DNA from: Pseudomonas baetica
GTDB lineage: Bacteria > Pseudomonadota > Gammaproteobacteria > Pseudomonadales > Pseudomonadaceae
Assembly: GCF_019733355.1 (NCBI RefSeq)
Contig: NZ_JAIHLQ010000034.1
Location: 1 to 64,000 of the forward strand
Direction of reading: 5' to 3'
Length of the DNA stretch: 64,000 nucleotides
A program made the position numbers and the translations under genes. Below the pieces are notes generated by a model that was not told where the DNA came from, did not search any database, and saw nothing but the letters and a program-made list of their open reading frames with translations. Within the stretch, counting starts at the first letter, position 1, and each line of letters opens with the position of its first letter. Below are positions 8,017-17,152 of the stretch, one piece after another.

Positions 8017-9153
8017 TCACAGGGCAGGTGTTTCGTTGCAGTTGCCTTCCCCGCCGCCCACGATCCAGCGGTAGAAATAGTCGGCAATCACCTTGCCGCC
8101 CGTGGCTGGCTGCGGATGGATCTTGTCCGGGCCGATCATCGTAGCGGCGTAACGTTTGACGTCGGCGCCGAACGCGCATTGCAGGTTGGCGTAACCCAGA
8201 TGCTGCGCCCGCGCCCAAGGCGCTAAAACCTGCGCGTAAGCCGACATCGGATAGGCACTGGAGCGCGTGGTGTCCTGCCGCATGATCAGGTTGATGCTCG
8301 CCGCCGGTTGAATCTCGCGGATCATCCCCACCAGGCCCTGAACGTTCTGCAGATATTGCGCAGGCGTCACGCCAAAGCCCTGATCGTTGCCCCCGAGCAT
8401 GATCAGGTAGATATCGGCAGGGATCTTCGACACCACGGCTTTCCACTGCGTCTGCCACTGTGGGTCGCGGTGATAGAAATCGGCGGACGCTGCGCCGGAC
8501 GCCGCCAGTTTGGAGACGCGAATGCCGTTCTGATCGTTGCTCATCCACACGCCGAACAGCGTGGGCGCGCCTTTCACGACTTCCAGTTTGAATGCCCAAT
8601 CAGCCGAGGCCGGTGTGCCCGGCAATGGCACCTCCTGAACCCCGACACCTGCGAGCTTCAACGGTTGCCAGTTCTGGGATGGCGTCCAGCGGTAGCGGAT
8701 TTCACTGGATTCACCGTTGCCGAGGTAAAGCAACTTTGCCTGAGTGATCGCGGTGTCGATGGCCGGTGTCGGGCGGGCGTCTATTTGCAGCCATGAACCG
8801 GGCCGGCCAGTGAGGGTGCGGCTATCCGGGCTGGCCTGACCGAGGCCGGATACCCGCCAGTCACCGCCGAAGTACTTTTCACTGCTGCGCGTGTATTTGA
8901 AATGCGTGCCACCCAACGCTGCGCCGTGGTTGAATCCAACGTAGCCAGGCCCGGCGAAACCGACCTCCCCGGCCACCCGCTGCACCAGTTTGTTCAGATA
9001 AAAATCCTGCCCGGCGCTGTAGCTGTCGCCGATCACCGAGACCGACAACACTGTGCCGGCCTTGCCTTCTCGCCACTGAGCAAAGCGCTCGCGCGCATCA
9101 CCCACCTCGATCACCGACGCCGAAACGGGTTGGACATCATCTACTGCAACCAT
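8017..9153 (-). CDS. SGNH/GDSL-family hydrolase of the EPS locus
   Basis: This 378-residue protein has SGNH blocks I ('VIGDSYSAG', about 42-50), III ('LGGNDQG') and V ('DKIHP', Asp-His pair near the C-terminus), a full Ser-His-Asp set with the Asn of GxND. Such enzymes deacetylate, or less often O-acetylate, polysaccharides. It has no signal peptide, and a TGA lies two codons upstream of the ATG, so the start cannot be extended. It is separated from the acyltransferase upstream by a REP pair. A role in setting the acyl content of the polymer is inferred from context. Confidence 0.8.
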   Translation of the reverse strand: MVAVDDVQPVSASVIEVGDARERFAQWREGKAGTVLSVSVIGDSYSAGQDFYLNKLVQRVAGEVGFAGPGYVGFNHGAALGGTHFKYTRSSEKYFGGDWRVSGLGQASPDSRTLTGRPGSWLQIDARPTPAIDTAITQAKLLYLGNGESSEIRYRWTPSQNWQPLKLAGVGVQEVPLPGTPASADWAFKLEVVKGAPTLFGVWMSNDQNGIRVSKLAASGAASADFYHRDPQWQTQWKAVVSKIPADIYLIMLGGNDQGFGVTPAQYLQNVQGLVGMIREIQPAASINLIMRQDTTRSSAYPMSAYAQVLAPWARAQHLGYANLQCAFGADVKRYAATMIGPDKIHPQPATGGKVIADYFYRWIVGGGEGNCNETPAL

Positions 9154-9182
9154 GCATCAATTCCTTCAGTCTGAGATGCCCC

Positions 9183-9262
9183 GTTTGCGAGCAAGTCCGC
9201 TCCCACAGGGGATTTGTGAACACCACAGATTCAATGTGTACAAGCGGGCTTGCTCGCGAAGC
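9183..9262. repeat. REP pair (BIME-like)
   Basis: An inverted pair: 'gcgagcaagtccgctcccaca' type sequence at about 9187-9207 and 'agcgggcttgctcgcgaa' at about 9243-9260, around a 35-nt spacer. It lies between the acyltransferase and SGNH genes, inside the presumed operon. Confidence 0.8.
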
Positions 9263-9264
9263 TT

Positions 9265-10308
9265 TTAGCTATTGATCTGCGCAACCGGTGCGATGGTTGC
9301 CACCGGCTTCTTCGCCGCCGACCGCTCACCCAAAAACAGCACAGACGTGAAGTTGAATCGACTGAAAATCAGCGACAGCACCACTGGCCCCAGCAAGCCA
9401 CACGCAACGCCACCGAGTACCAGAAGACTTTCATCCTTCACGCCCAAACGTCCCAGCACGAACCGCGACGTGGCGGCGAACAGCACATGGAAAAGGAAAA
9501 TCGCATAGGAATAGCCGCCCAACCACGTCAGCCACTTCGAGCGCATGTCACTCGACAGCAGCGCGAAGCAAGAGACGCTGCCCACGGTCAACCCGATCAG
9601 GCTACGGCGGTCGACAATCAACTCCCGATCCACCGCCGCCACGTACAGCAACGTCAGCGAGATCACCACGAACACCAGCGGACCGATCACCTTGAATGTC
9701 TGCTTCAACTGGCTGACGTTTGCCTGACCAATCATCCCCGCCACAAAAAACGGTAGCAGGTAGATCGCACCGTTAATCCCGAACGCATCGAACCTGAACG
9801 GCGGCAACAGAAACAGCGCCGCCGCGAAGGCAAACAGCAGGTACAAGCGCGTCGCCGAACGCAGCAAGCCACGCCACTCCAGCAGGCCGACGAACATGAA
9901 AATGATGAACACCGCCTGCAGGAACCAGAAGTGGTTGATCGGCACCCAGAACGACAACAATGCGTCGATCACACCAACGTCCTTGTTGACCCCTGGCCCC
10001 ACCGCTTGCAATACCGAGAACGGCACGCCCACGCAGAACAACGGCACGATCAGCCGCCGCACCTTACCGGCGAAGAACGCGGAAAAGTCATTGCCGCGAA
10101 TTTTGTAGAGGGCGTAGATGTACCCGGAAATGAAGGTGAACAGCGGCATGCGCACATACACCATCGAGTCGGCGATCACTCGAAACGGCGAGCCGATGTC
10201 TATTTTCAAACCACCGCCCAACGGACCGATGACGTGATAGAGCACCAACAGCAGGCACGCCAGGCCGCGCAGGGTTTCGATCTCCAGGGACTTTTTCTTG
10301 CTCGACAT
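9265..10308 (-). CDS. Acyltransferase 3 family membrane protein
   Basis: This 347-residue protein has about ten hydrophobic segments and the acyltransferase-3 signature 'IETLRGLACLLLVLYHVIG', whose His is the expected catalytic residue. A second conserved motif, 'FTFISGYIY', is near residue 60. The family adds acetyl, succinyl or similar groups to sugars at the inner membrane. It sits 12 bp after the Wzy-like gene, so it probably decorates the EPS repeat unit. The acyl group cannot be read from the sequence. Confidence 0.88.
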   Translation of the reverse strand: MSSKKKSLEIETLRGLACLLLVLYHVIGPLGGGLKIDIGSPFRVIADSMVYVRMPLFTFISGYIYALYKIRGNDFSAFFAGKVRRLIVPLFCVGVPFSVLQAVGPGVNKDVGVIDALLSFWVPINHFWFLQAVFIIFMFVGLLEWRGLLRSATRLYLLFAFAAALFLLPPFRFDAFGINGAIYLLPFFVAGMIGQANVSQLKQTFKVIGPLVFVVISLTLLYVAAVDRELIVDRRSLIGLTVGSVSCFALLSSDMRSKWLTWLGGYSYAIFLFHVLFAATSRFVLGRLGVKDESLLVLGGVACGLLGPVVLSLIFSRFNFTSVLFLGERSAAKKPVATIAPVAQINS

Positions 10309-10320
10309 AAAGCACCCGCC

Positions 10321-11424
10321 TCAATTCAGAATTCTTGATTCGACCTGCACGGGTTTGTTGGCCCGCAGCATCAATCCCAGACCGACAAACAGCACCGGCA
10401 CCACCATGGAGAAGTGCCGGGCGAAGGAACCGAAGTCCGGCTCGAACAGGCCTTGCACCAGCAAAAACGCCAGCGGTATCGCGATCAGTTCCTTGGGTTT
10501 GGTCTGGATCGGCGCACCTTTGTAGTCGGTCGAAGTGATGACTTTGAACAGCAGCAGCGCGGTCATGATCATCAATGCGACGAAGATCACCTGCCCCGGT
10601 CCGGACAACAGGATCAACTCCACCGGGAACGAGAGCCGGAAGAAGATGATCATCGAGTCCAGCGCTTGCGAGACGAAGTCACTGCCGCTGAGCCAGGACA
10701 CGATCAACGATTTCGATCCCTCCTCGCCCGCCGTGCGCAACTCGTTGTTGCTGGCGCGGATCGACGACACCGGAAACCCTAGCGCCACCTGAATGGCCAT
10801 GGCGACCGCCAGGTAGAACAGGAACAGCATCAGGAAAAAGGTAAACCGCGAGACGTACTTCTTCATCACGCAGACGCCGATCCAGGACAGCGAAAACAGA
10901 ATCCAGTAGGGCCGGATCAGTACGCCGTAGATCACCGCCGACAGAAAAAAACCGCCACGGTATTTGCGCGTCAACGAGCTGAGCAAAATGCTCAACACCG
11001 CCACCGACACGATGATTTCCTTGGTCAGGTTTTCCAGGAAAAACGAGCGAACGATGCCCCACAGGCACAGGGTGGCGAAAATCGTCAGCGGCATGCGGCG
11101 GAACACCACCACCGGAATCGCCGTGAGGAAAAAATTGCAGAACATCCCGTAGGCCCAGGCGTTGGTCAGGTTGATCCCGGTGGGCCGCAGCAGGAACGCC
11201 GAACACTCGTAGGACGAGCGATCAGGCGAGAACGGGTTCCAGAAATTGCAGTTGTCGGCACGGGCGTAGGACGACCACAACGTCATCGCATCCGGCCCCG
11301 GATCGCGGGGGATCAGCAGCGGCATGGCCACCGACAGAAACAACCCGGTGAACAAAATCAGGAACGAGATCGACGAATCGAGTTTCTTGCCACGAAACTC
11401 GATGCACGGCAGCTTCAGGCCCAT
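10321..11424 (-). CDS. Polytopic membrane protein, probable Wzy-type polysaccharide polymerase
   Basis: This 367-residue protein has about nine or ten hydrophobic segments. A soluble stretch follows the first ('IPRDPGPDAMTLWSSYARAD'), and there is a longer loop near residues 225-260. No enzymatic motif is visible, as is normal for Wzy polymerases. Its place between wzx and the acyltransferase is the main evidence. The start is the ATG of 'MGLKLPCIEF', which overlaps the wzx stop by 10 bp; the longer frame runs into wzx and is rejected. A different membrane role in the pathway cannot be excluded. Confidence 0.65.
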   Translation of the reverse strand: MGLKLPCIEFRGKKLDSSISFLILFTGLFLSVAMPLLIPRDPGPDAMTLWSSYARADNCNFWNPFSPDRSSYECSAFLLRPTGINLTNAWAYGMFCNFFLTAIPVVVFRRMPLTIFATLCLWGIVRSFFLENLTKEIIVSVAVLSILLSSLTRKYRGGFFLSAVIYGVLIRPYWILFSLSWIGVCVMKKYVSRFTFFLMLFLFYLAVAMAIQVALGFPVSSIRASNNELRTAGEEGSKSLIVSWLSGSDFVSQALDSMIIFFRLSFPVELILLSGPGQVIFVALMIMTALLLFKVITSTDYKGAPIQTKPKELIAIPLAFLLVQGLFEPDFGSFARHFSMVVPVLFVGLGLMLRANKPVQVESRILN

Positions 11425-12647
11425 GACAGCGCAGCCTTTTTCGCCCGGGTCACACGGGTCAACACGGCAATGACGCCGAGCTGAACGATGACCGCAAAGA
11501 CGTTGCCCCACGCGGCGCCGTAGATCGAATAGTGCTTGATCAGCACGTAGCTGACCGGCACCGAAATCAACAGACAAATGGCCGCACTGAGCAGTGATAC
11601 GCGGCTGTTTTTCGAAGCGATCAAACCACCCCAGACGATGTCGCCAATGGCGCGCAACGCAAAGGAAAAAATCAGTACGCCGAGGATCGCGTTGTCTGGA
11701 CGCGGCACAGGGGTGGCGACGTAATCGAGCACCACGTTAAAGAACAGATAAATCGCCACCGCGACCGCCGCAGACACCAGCAGCGAGCGCATCACCCATT
11801 TGTTCACGAACAATTGCTTGACCGTGAACGGCTGTTGATCGGCCTGAAACCGCTTGGCCAGCACCGGAATGCCCACCACCGCCACCACCGCGTAAGACAA
11901 AGCCTGCAAGGTGTTGGCCGCCGACCACGCGTACACGTATTTACCGAGGCTGGCGTAGGGTTCCAGATCAATGATCAGAAAGCGTTCGACGTACTGACTC
12001 AACGCAATCAATCCGGTGCCGAGATAAAACGGCAACCCGGCCTTCCACACGGTGGCCGTGGCTAGCGTGCCGCTCGTCCGGCCTTTGTGAACGTTCACCA
12101 CTATCAGGTAACCGGCGACGATCACCAGCACGTTGGCGGCAACCCACAGCCACAACACACTGACAATCCCCGAGATCCAGCCGAGCATCATCCCGCCCAC
12201 CGCCAAAACCGCCCACAGCCCGGTTTTGATGAAAAACAGCAGCGCGCCCGCCGTGGCTTTCTGCGCGGAAAACACGAAGGAGTTGAGTTCAAACGACAGA
12301 TGTTCAGTGAGCAACACCAGCGTCACGCAGAGGATCAGCGCGCTCGTCGCCTCGACCTGCTGGAACAGTGAATAAATCCCCACGGTCACCAGCGACAACA
12401 CCAACCCCACCGCCAGATACAGCAGCAAGACCTTGTCGACGACCCGGCGCGAACTGCCGCTGACGCTGATCAACCGATTGATCTCGGAACTGAAACCGAC
12501 GCTGTAGAACTTCGACGCGATCAACGAGGCCGCCATGACCACGCCGTAAAAACCCAACGCCTCATAGCCGAGGAAATGGGTGATGGCCAGCACCAGCAAA
12601 AACTTCGCGCCCAATGCTCCGCCGCGAAGCAGTAGCCGAAATATCAT
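11415..12647 (-). CDS. Wzx-type oligosaccharide flippase
   Basis: This 410-residue protein of the MATE/MOP exporter fold has about twelve hydrophobic segments and a basic N-terminus. 'LRGGALGAKFLLVLAITHFL' is typical of O-unit flippases. It should move the lipid-linked repeat unit to the periplasmic face for polymerisation. It overlaps the pyruvyl transferase gene upstream by 4 bp (ATGA) and the Wzy-like gene downstream by 10 bp, indicating coupled translation. Substrate specificity cannot be inferred. Confidence 0.85.
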   Translation of the reverse strand: MIFRLLLRGGALGAKFLLVLAITHFLGYEALGFYGVVMAASLIASKFYSVGFSSEINRLISVSGSSRRVVDKVLLLYLAVGLVLSLVTVGIYSLFQQVEATSALILCVTLVLLTEHLSFELNSFVFSAQKATAGALLFFIKTGLWAVLAVGGMMLGWISGIVSVLWLWVAANVLVIVAGYLIVVNVHKGRTSGTLATATVWKAGLPFYLGTGLIALSQYVERFLIIDLEPYASLGKYVYAWSAANTLQALSYAVVAVVGIPVLAKRFQADQQPFTVKQLFVNKWVMRSLLVSAAVAVAIYLFFNVVLDYVATPVPRPDNAILGVLIFSFALRAIGDIVWGGLIASKNSRVSLLSAAICLLISVPVSYVLIKHYSIYGAAWGNVFAVIVQLGVIAVLTRVTRAKKAALSWA

Positions 12648-13756
12648 CGAACGACACCTTTGATGATGTCGTCCATGGCCACGGTTTTCGCCTCGATCTC
12701 GCGGCAGGTGTCGGTCAGGCGCTTGCCGAAATTCACCAGTGCGTTCGGCGCGTAGACCGTGTCGATGATGGTGTCGACATGGATGTCGCCACCGTTGATC
12801 ACCCAGTCTTCCACGCCCATGTCCTGATAGGCACCAAAGCCTTTGCGCTCGTAGCTGATGTGATATGCAGGAACGCCGCTGAGCAGCGATTCGATGGCGC
12901 CATGCAAACGCACGGAGATCACCAGATCCGGCTGATATTTGGCCAGCGTCGCCTTCAAGGGCAGCAGGTCTTCGGTAATGCCCAGTTCGCGATAAAACGC
13001 GCCGTCATCGTTGCCGCGCACGGCGCTCTGGACGGCGCAGACGACTTTGCTTTTGCCCTTCAACCGCTGCAGCAACAACTTCAGGTTGGCCACGTAGGCG
13101 ATTTTCTTTTCCTTGCTCCATTGCGGCGGCTTGCGCAGTACTACGCAGACGGTTGCCGGCGACGACGCGCAGCGAGTGAATTTCGGCTGCTGCAGGATTT
13201 TGCTGGCCAATGACTGCACCGCCAGATCGGGCGCGCGGTAGACGTTTGCACAGGCGTCGAACATCGCCGAGGAGCGGTTGTCGCGCACGAACACCGCATC
13301 GGCGCGGGCGTAGTGCTCGACGATCTTGCGGCTCTCGCCATGGAATGGCCCGATGCTTTGCGGCAGATAAATCGAAGGGACGTTACTGAGGATCGCGGTT
13401 TCCAGTTGCTTGGCGTGGCCCAGTTTCAACTTGATGTGCTCGAAGGCACTTTTGGAGCGCATGTAGCCGCCGCCGACGCCGACAATCAGATCGGTTTTCT
13501 TCAGCAGATCAGCAAGGCCTGCGTAAGACTGATTGAGGAACACCGCTTGCTTGACCCGCCCCAATCCCTTGGCCGCCATCACTGGCGCGTCAAAACGCGG
13601 GTGCGGCAGGTAGCTGAAGGATTCGGGATCGGAGGCCACGACACTGATCGCCGTGTCGTCGCCAAAATTGCGCTGCACCAGGGCAATCGCCAGATCCACG
13701 AGCAAGCCGTCACCGGAGTTGGACGCACTGTAGCCATGCAAAATCGTTACGTTCAT
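12644..13756 (-). CDS. Polysaccharide pyruvyl transferase family protein
   Basis: This 370-residue protein of the PS_pyruv_trans family opens with 'LHGYSASNSGDGLLV' (the family N-x-GD motif). It has 'LIVGVGGGYMRS', 'IYLPQSIGPF', the 'VFVRD' motif and 'VISVRLHGAIESL'. Members transfer pyruvate from phosphoenolpyruvate as a ketal onto hexoses, often Gal or Man, in the cytoplasm. The start is placed at 'MNVTILHGYS', 14 bp after the glycosyltransferase stop. This gene predicts an acidic polymer bearing pyruvate. Confidence 0.88.
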   Translation of the reverse strand: MNVTILHGYSASNSGDGLLVDLAIALVQRNFGDDTAISVVASDPESFSYLPHPRFDAPVMAAKGLGRVKQAVFLNQSYAGLADLLKKTDLIVGVGGGYMRSKSAFEHIKLKLGHAKQLETAILSNVPSIYLPQSIGPFHGESRKIVEHYARADAVFVRDNRSSAMFDACANVYRAPDLAVQSLASKILQQPKFTRCASSPATVCVVLRKPPQWSKEKKIAYVANLKLLLQRLKGKSKVVCAVQSAVRGNDDGAFYRELGITEDLLPLKATLAKYQPDLVISVRLHGAIESLLSGVPAYHISYERKGFGAYQDMGVEDWVINGGDIHVDTIIDTVYAPNALVNFGKRLTDTCREIEAKTVAMDDIIKGVVR

Positions 13757-13770
13757 AAGCTGAGTTCTAC

Positions 13771-14853
13771 TTAATAAGTGGGGGCGCAATACACGTCGTA
13801 GGTCTGGCGGATCATCAACGCGGCGCTGAAGCGCTCGCGCACGATGTTGCGACCTTCGTTGCCGAGGTCGAGCAATCGGGGCTTCTGGATTTTCGCCAGC
13901 ACGTCGGCCAGGGCCTGGTGATCACCGCTCGGGAAGACGTAACCGGACACCTCGTTGGTAACCAGTTCGGGCAGTGACGTGCAGTTGCTGGCAATCACTG
14001 GCAAGCCCATGGCCATGCCTTCCAGCGGCACCATGGCAAACCCTTCCCAGCGACTGGGCACAATCAGCGCATCGGCTTTCTGGTAGAGCGCCTGAACTTC
14101 GCTGGGCGTGACCCAAGGCAGGTAATCAACGGCGTCCATTGGTGGGCATTCGACCGAATCTTCGTTAACCGCACTGCCGACCACCGTCAGTTTCAAATCG
14201 CTGCGCTGCACCTTGGCGAAAGCCTTGAGCAACACGTCGAAGCCTTTTTGGTAGTCGAGACGGCCAACAAACAGCAGATGAATCGACTCCGCGCTATCGA
14301 CTTTCGGCGCGTTATCGCGTTGATGAATGCCGTTGTAGATCAGCGTCATGCGCTTGCGCTCAATGCCAAATTTCGCGGCGCTATCCAGTTCGTACTGGCT
14401 GACGCAAATGATCACGTCGGTGACCTTCTGCAACACGCGCTCAATCCACGCATAGGCCTTCTGCTTGATTGGCGAACTTTCCATCAGGAACGAAAAGGCG
14501 TGCGGGCAGTAAACGATTTTCGGCTTGCGCCATGGCCTTAACAGCACGCACACGCAACGGCCGATCACCCCGGAAAAAGTGCTGTGCAAATGCACCACGT
14601 CGGGTTTTTCCTTGAGCATCACCTGGGCCAGACGCCAGGCGAATCGCAGCAGCGACGGCACATTGCGTCCGGTTCGGGCGAAGGTGCGGATCTGAGGCGC
14701 GGGAATGCCGTGCAATTCTTTTTCCTGATCCTGCGGGACCAGGTAAACCCGTTGGTAGTTCGCCGCGTCGCCTTCGGGCGATGCCGAGATCGTCCGAATG
14801 ACGGTCGCAACGCCACCTTTGATCGTCTCTGCTACGTGCAGTATTTTCTTCAC
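13771..14853 (-). CDS. Glycosyltransferase family 4 protein
   Basis: This 360-residue GT-B fold enzyme has N-terminal 'ETIKGGVATVIRTI' (sugar acceptor side), C-terminal domain 'LLFVGRLDYQKGFDVLLKAF' and the EX7E motif in 'WEGFAMVPLEGMA', which binds the donor nucleotide sugar. It is retaining, probably cytoplasmic and uses a UDP-hexose. It is the only glycosyltransferase in the locus, so the repeat unit made here may be as short as a disaccharide if an initiating enzyme is encoded elsewhere. It lies 31 bp after wzc. Confidence 0.9.
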   Translation of the reverse strand: MKKILHVAETIKGGVATVIRTISASPEGDAANYQRVYLVPQDQEKELHGIPAPQIRTFARTGRNVPSLLRFAWRLAQVMLKEKPDVVHLHSTFSGVIGRCVCVLLRPWRKPKIVYCPHAFSFLMESSPIKQKAYAWIERVLQKVTDVIICVSQYELDSAAKFGIERKRMTLIYNGIHQRDNAPKVDSAESIHLLFVGRLDYQKGFDVLLKAFAKVQRSDLKLTVVGSAVNEDSVECPPMDAVDYLPWVTPSEVQALYQKADALIVPSRWEGFAMVPLEGMAMGLPVIASNCTSLPELVTNEVSGYVFPSGDHQALADVLAKIQKPRLLDLGNEGRNIVRERFSAALMIRQTYDVYCAPTY

Positions 14854-14884
14854 AACTCACCCACTTCAAACATGTAAGGACAAC

Positions 14885-17134
14885 TCAGGATTTGTCGGAC
14901 GCGTATTCGTAGTTGTAATAGCCGTAGCCGCCATTGCCGTAGTAACTGGCTGCGCGCTTCTCGACGCCGTTGAACACCGCGCCCTTCAACTCGATACCGT
15001 TCTGGGCAAAGCGGCGAATGGTCAACTCGATCTCTTTGGCCGGGTTCACGCCGAAGCGCGTGACGATCAGGCTGATGCCGGCTTCACGGCCGACAATCGC
15101 CGCGTCGGTCACGGCCAGTAGCGGCGGCGTATCGATGATCACCACGTCGTACATCTCGCTGAGTTGCGCCAGCAATTCGCGGAAGTTGACGTGCATCAAC
15201 AGCTCCGAAGGATTGGGCGGCACCTGCCCGCGACTGATGAAGTGCAGGTTGTCGACTTCGATCTTATTGATCGCCTGCTCGATGCTGCAGCGCTTGACCA
15301 GCAGGTCCGACAGACCATTGCTGATCGGGGTGTTGAGGGTTTTGTGCAAATGCCCTTTGCGCATGTCGGCATCGATCAGCACCACGCGCTGACCGCTCTG
15401 GGCCATGACTGCCGCGAGGTTGGAGGAGACGAACGTCTTGCCGACTTGCGGGCTCGGCCCGGAAATCATGATGCGGTTGTTGGTCGAATCCAGCCCGGCG
15501 AAGTGCAGGCAGGTGCGCAGGCTGCGGATCGACTCGATAGACAAGTCCGTCGGGTTGCGCAGGGCCAACAGATACGCCGGTTTATCGACGCCATCACGAG
15601 CGCGACCTTTCTTACCGTCCTCCTCCTGCTGCAGCGTGCTGTAAGGGATCGACGCGTAGACCGGCAAACCGAGTTGCTCAATGGCTTCTGGCCCTTCCAG
15701 GCCGCGACTCAGCGACTTGCGCAGCAACACCAGCGCGACGCTGACAAAGGCGCCCAGGAAAGTGGCGATGAGCACAATCAGGGCTTTTTTCGGTTTGACC
15801 GGACTGGTCAGGTCGACGTCCGCCGTGTCGATCAAGCGCACGTTGCCTACCGCACCCGCGCGGACGATGTCCAGTTCCTGGGATTTGTTCAGCAGTTGCG
15901 TGTAGATCTGCGAGGCGACTTCAACATCGCGGGTGAGGTTCAACAACTCCTGCTGCGTGGCCGGCAGATCGCCGACTTTGCTCTCCAGCGACTTCTGTTG
16001 CTGGGTCAGTTCAGCGATCTGCGACATCAACGCACGGTAGGCCGGATGCTGTCGCGTGAACTTGCGATCCATCTCCGCCTGCTGCATTTTCAGTTCGGAG
16101 ATACGCGTGTCCAACGCAACGGTCTGGCCCAGTACCGATTGGGTTTCCAGGGAGATGTTTACCGTTTTGCCGCGGGTCTGATAGGCGTTGAGCGCATCAC
16201 TGGCCTTGGCCAGATCGCGCTTGACCTGAGGCAGTTGGCTCTGCAGGAAGGCCAGGCTCTGCGCCGCTTCCGCCGAGGTGCGCTGGACGTTCTGCTGCAC
16301 ATACAACGCCGCGATCTTGTTGAGGATCTTCACTGCCTCGGGCGCGTCGGAACTGGCCAGGGCCAGACGAATAATCCCCGACTCCTTGCCTTGCTCGGAA
16401 ATATCCAACGCATCCTGATAACCCTGGATGGTCACGATTCGTGGGTTGCGCACCACTTCGAAGCGCGTGCCGGGGTTTGCCGAGAGCTGAGCGATCAGCC
16501 CCTCAACGCCATCTTCAACAAAGGCTTCGCCAGCCACGCCTTGCGCCAGCAGGTTGTCGTTATCATCGAACAACTGGAAACGCTGCTGTTCGCCGGCGAT
16601 CAGCGTGAGCTTCTTGCCCAGCAACGCGTTCGGCAGCGTGAGCCGAGCGATCTCCACGCGTTCACCACCCCAGGCATAGCTGTTCAGGCCAAAACGCGGC
16701 GGCGCAACGCTGAACGCCGTCTCACCGCGATAACGGCGAGCGAGAAAAGCGCCAATCAGCGGGAAGGTCTTGGGGGTGACATCGATATCCAGACGCAGAT
16801 CGTCGACGGTTTTGCCAATCACGGCGCGGGATTTGATGATGCCGATTTCGGTCACCGACGGCGATTGCCCACCGAGCATGCTGTTGAGATCGGCGAAGCC
16901 GAGCATGTCGTTCTTTTTCGGCTCGACCTGAACCAGCGCGTTCGCCAGGTACACGGGCGTGGCCAACACCGCGTAGGCAACGCCGGTGACCATGAAGGCG
17001 CCGGTCAGTGCGCCAATCAACCATTTCTGGTCAATCAGACTGCCGAATATGCCGAGCAGATCAATACTGTCTTGATCATTGTCTCGGGTGCCGATTACTG
17101 ACGGTAACTGCATAAGTCTGTTCTTACCATTCAT
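14885..17134 (-). CDS. wzc: Polysaccharide co-polymerase / tyrosine autokinase (Wzc/Etk type)
   Basis: This 749-residue BY-kinase has two membrane segments (about 38-60 and 435-458) that flank a periplasmic Wzz domain with coiled coil. A cytoplasmic kinase domain follows with Walker A 'SGPSPQVGKT' (about 555-565), A' 'VVLIDADMRKG' and B 'VVIIDTPP'. The tail 'YYGNGGYGYYNYEY' carries seven Tyr for autophosphorylation. Cycling of phosphorylation controls polymer length and export through the Wza-like pore. It lies 18 bp after wzb, its cognate phosphatase. Confidence 0.95.
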   Translation of the reverse strand: MNGKNRLMQLPSVIGTRDNDQDSIDLLGIFGSLIDQKWLIGALTGAFMVTGVAYAVLATPVYLANALVQVEPKKNDMLGFADLNSMLGGQSPSVTEIGIIKSRAVIGKTVDDLRLDIDVTPKTFPLIGAFLARRYRGETAFSVAPPRFGLNSYAWGGERVEIARLTLPNALLGKKLTLIAGEQQRFQLFDDNDNLLAQGVAGEAFVEDGVEGLIAQLSANPGTRFEVVRNPRIVTIQGYQDALDISEQGKESGIIRLALASSDAPEAVKILNKIAALYVQQNVQRTSAEAAQSLAFLQSQLPQVKRDLAKASDALNAYQTRGKTVNISLETQSVLGQTVALDTRISELKMQQAEMDRKFTRQHPAYRALMSQIAELTQQQKSLESKVGDLPATQQELLNLTRDVEVASQIYTQLLNKSQELDIVRAGAVGNVRLIDTADVDLTSPVKPKKALIVLIATFLGAFVSVALVLLRKSLSRGLEGPEAIEQLGLPVYASIPYSTLQQEEDGKKGRARDGVDKPAYLLALRNPTDLSIESIRSLRTCLHFAGLDSTNNRIMISGPSPQVGKTFVSSNLAAVMAQSGQRVVLIDADMRKGHLHKTLNTPISNGLSDLLVKRCSIEQAINKIEVDNLHFISRGQVPPNPSELLMHVNFRELLAQLSEMYDVVIIDTPPLLAVTDAAIVGREAGISLIVTRFGVNPAKEIELTIRRFAQNGIELKGAVFNGVEKRAASYYGNGGYGYYNYEYASDKS

Positions 17135-17152
17135 TGATCTGAAGAATATTCA

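Noticed and set aside
15164..17101. Open frame of 645 codons on the plus strand opposite wzc
   Set aside because: Antisense shadow of a clear BY-kinase gene; composition is Arg/Gln/His-rich with no domain, as expected from GC-rich DNA.
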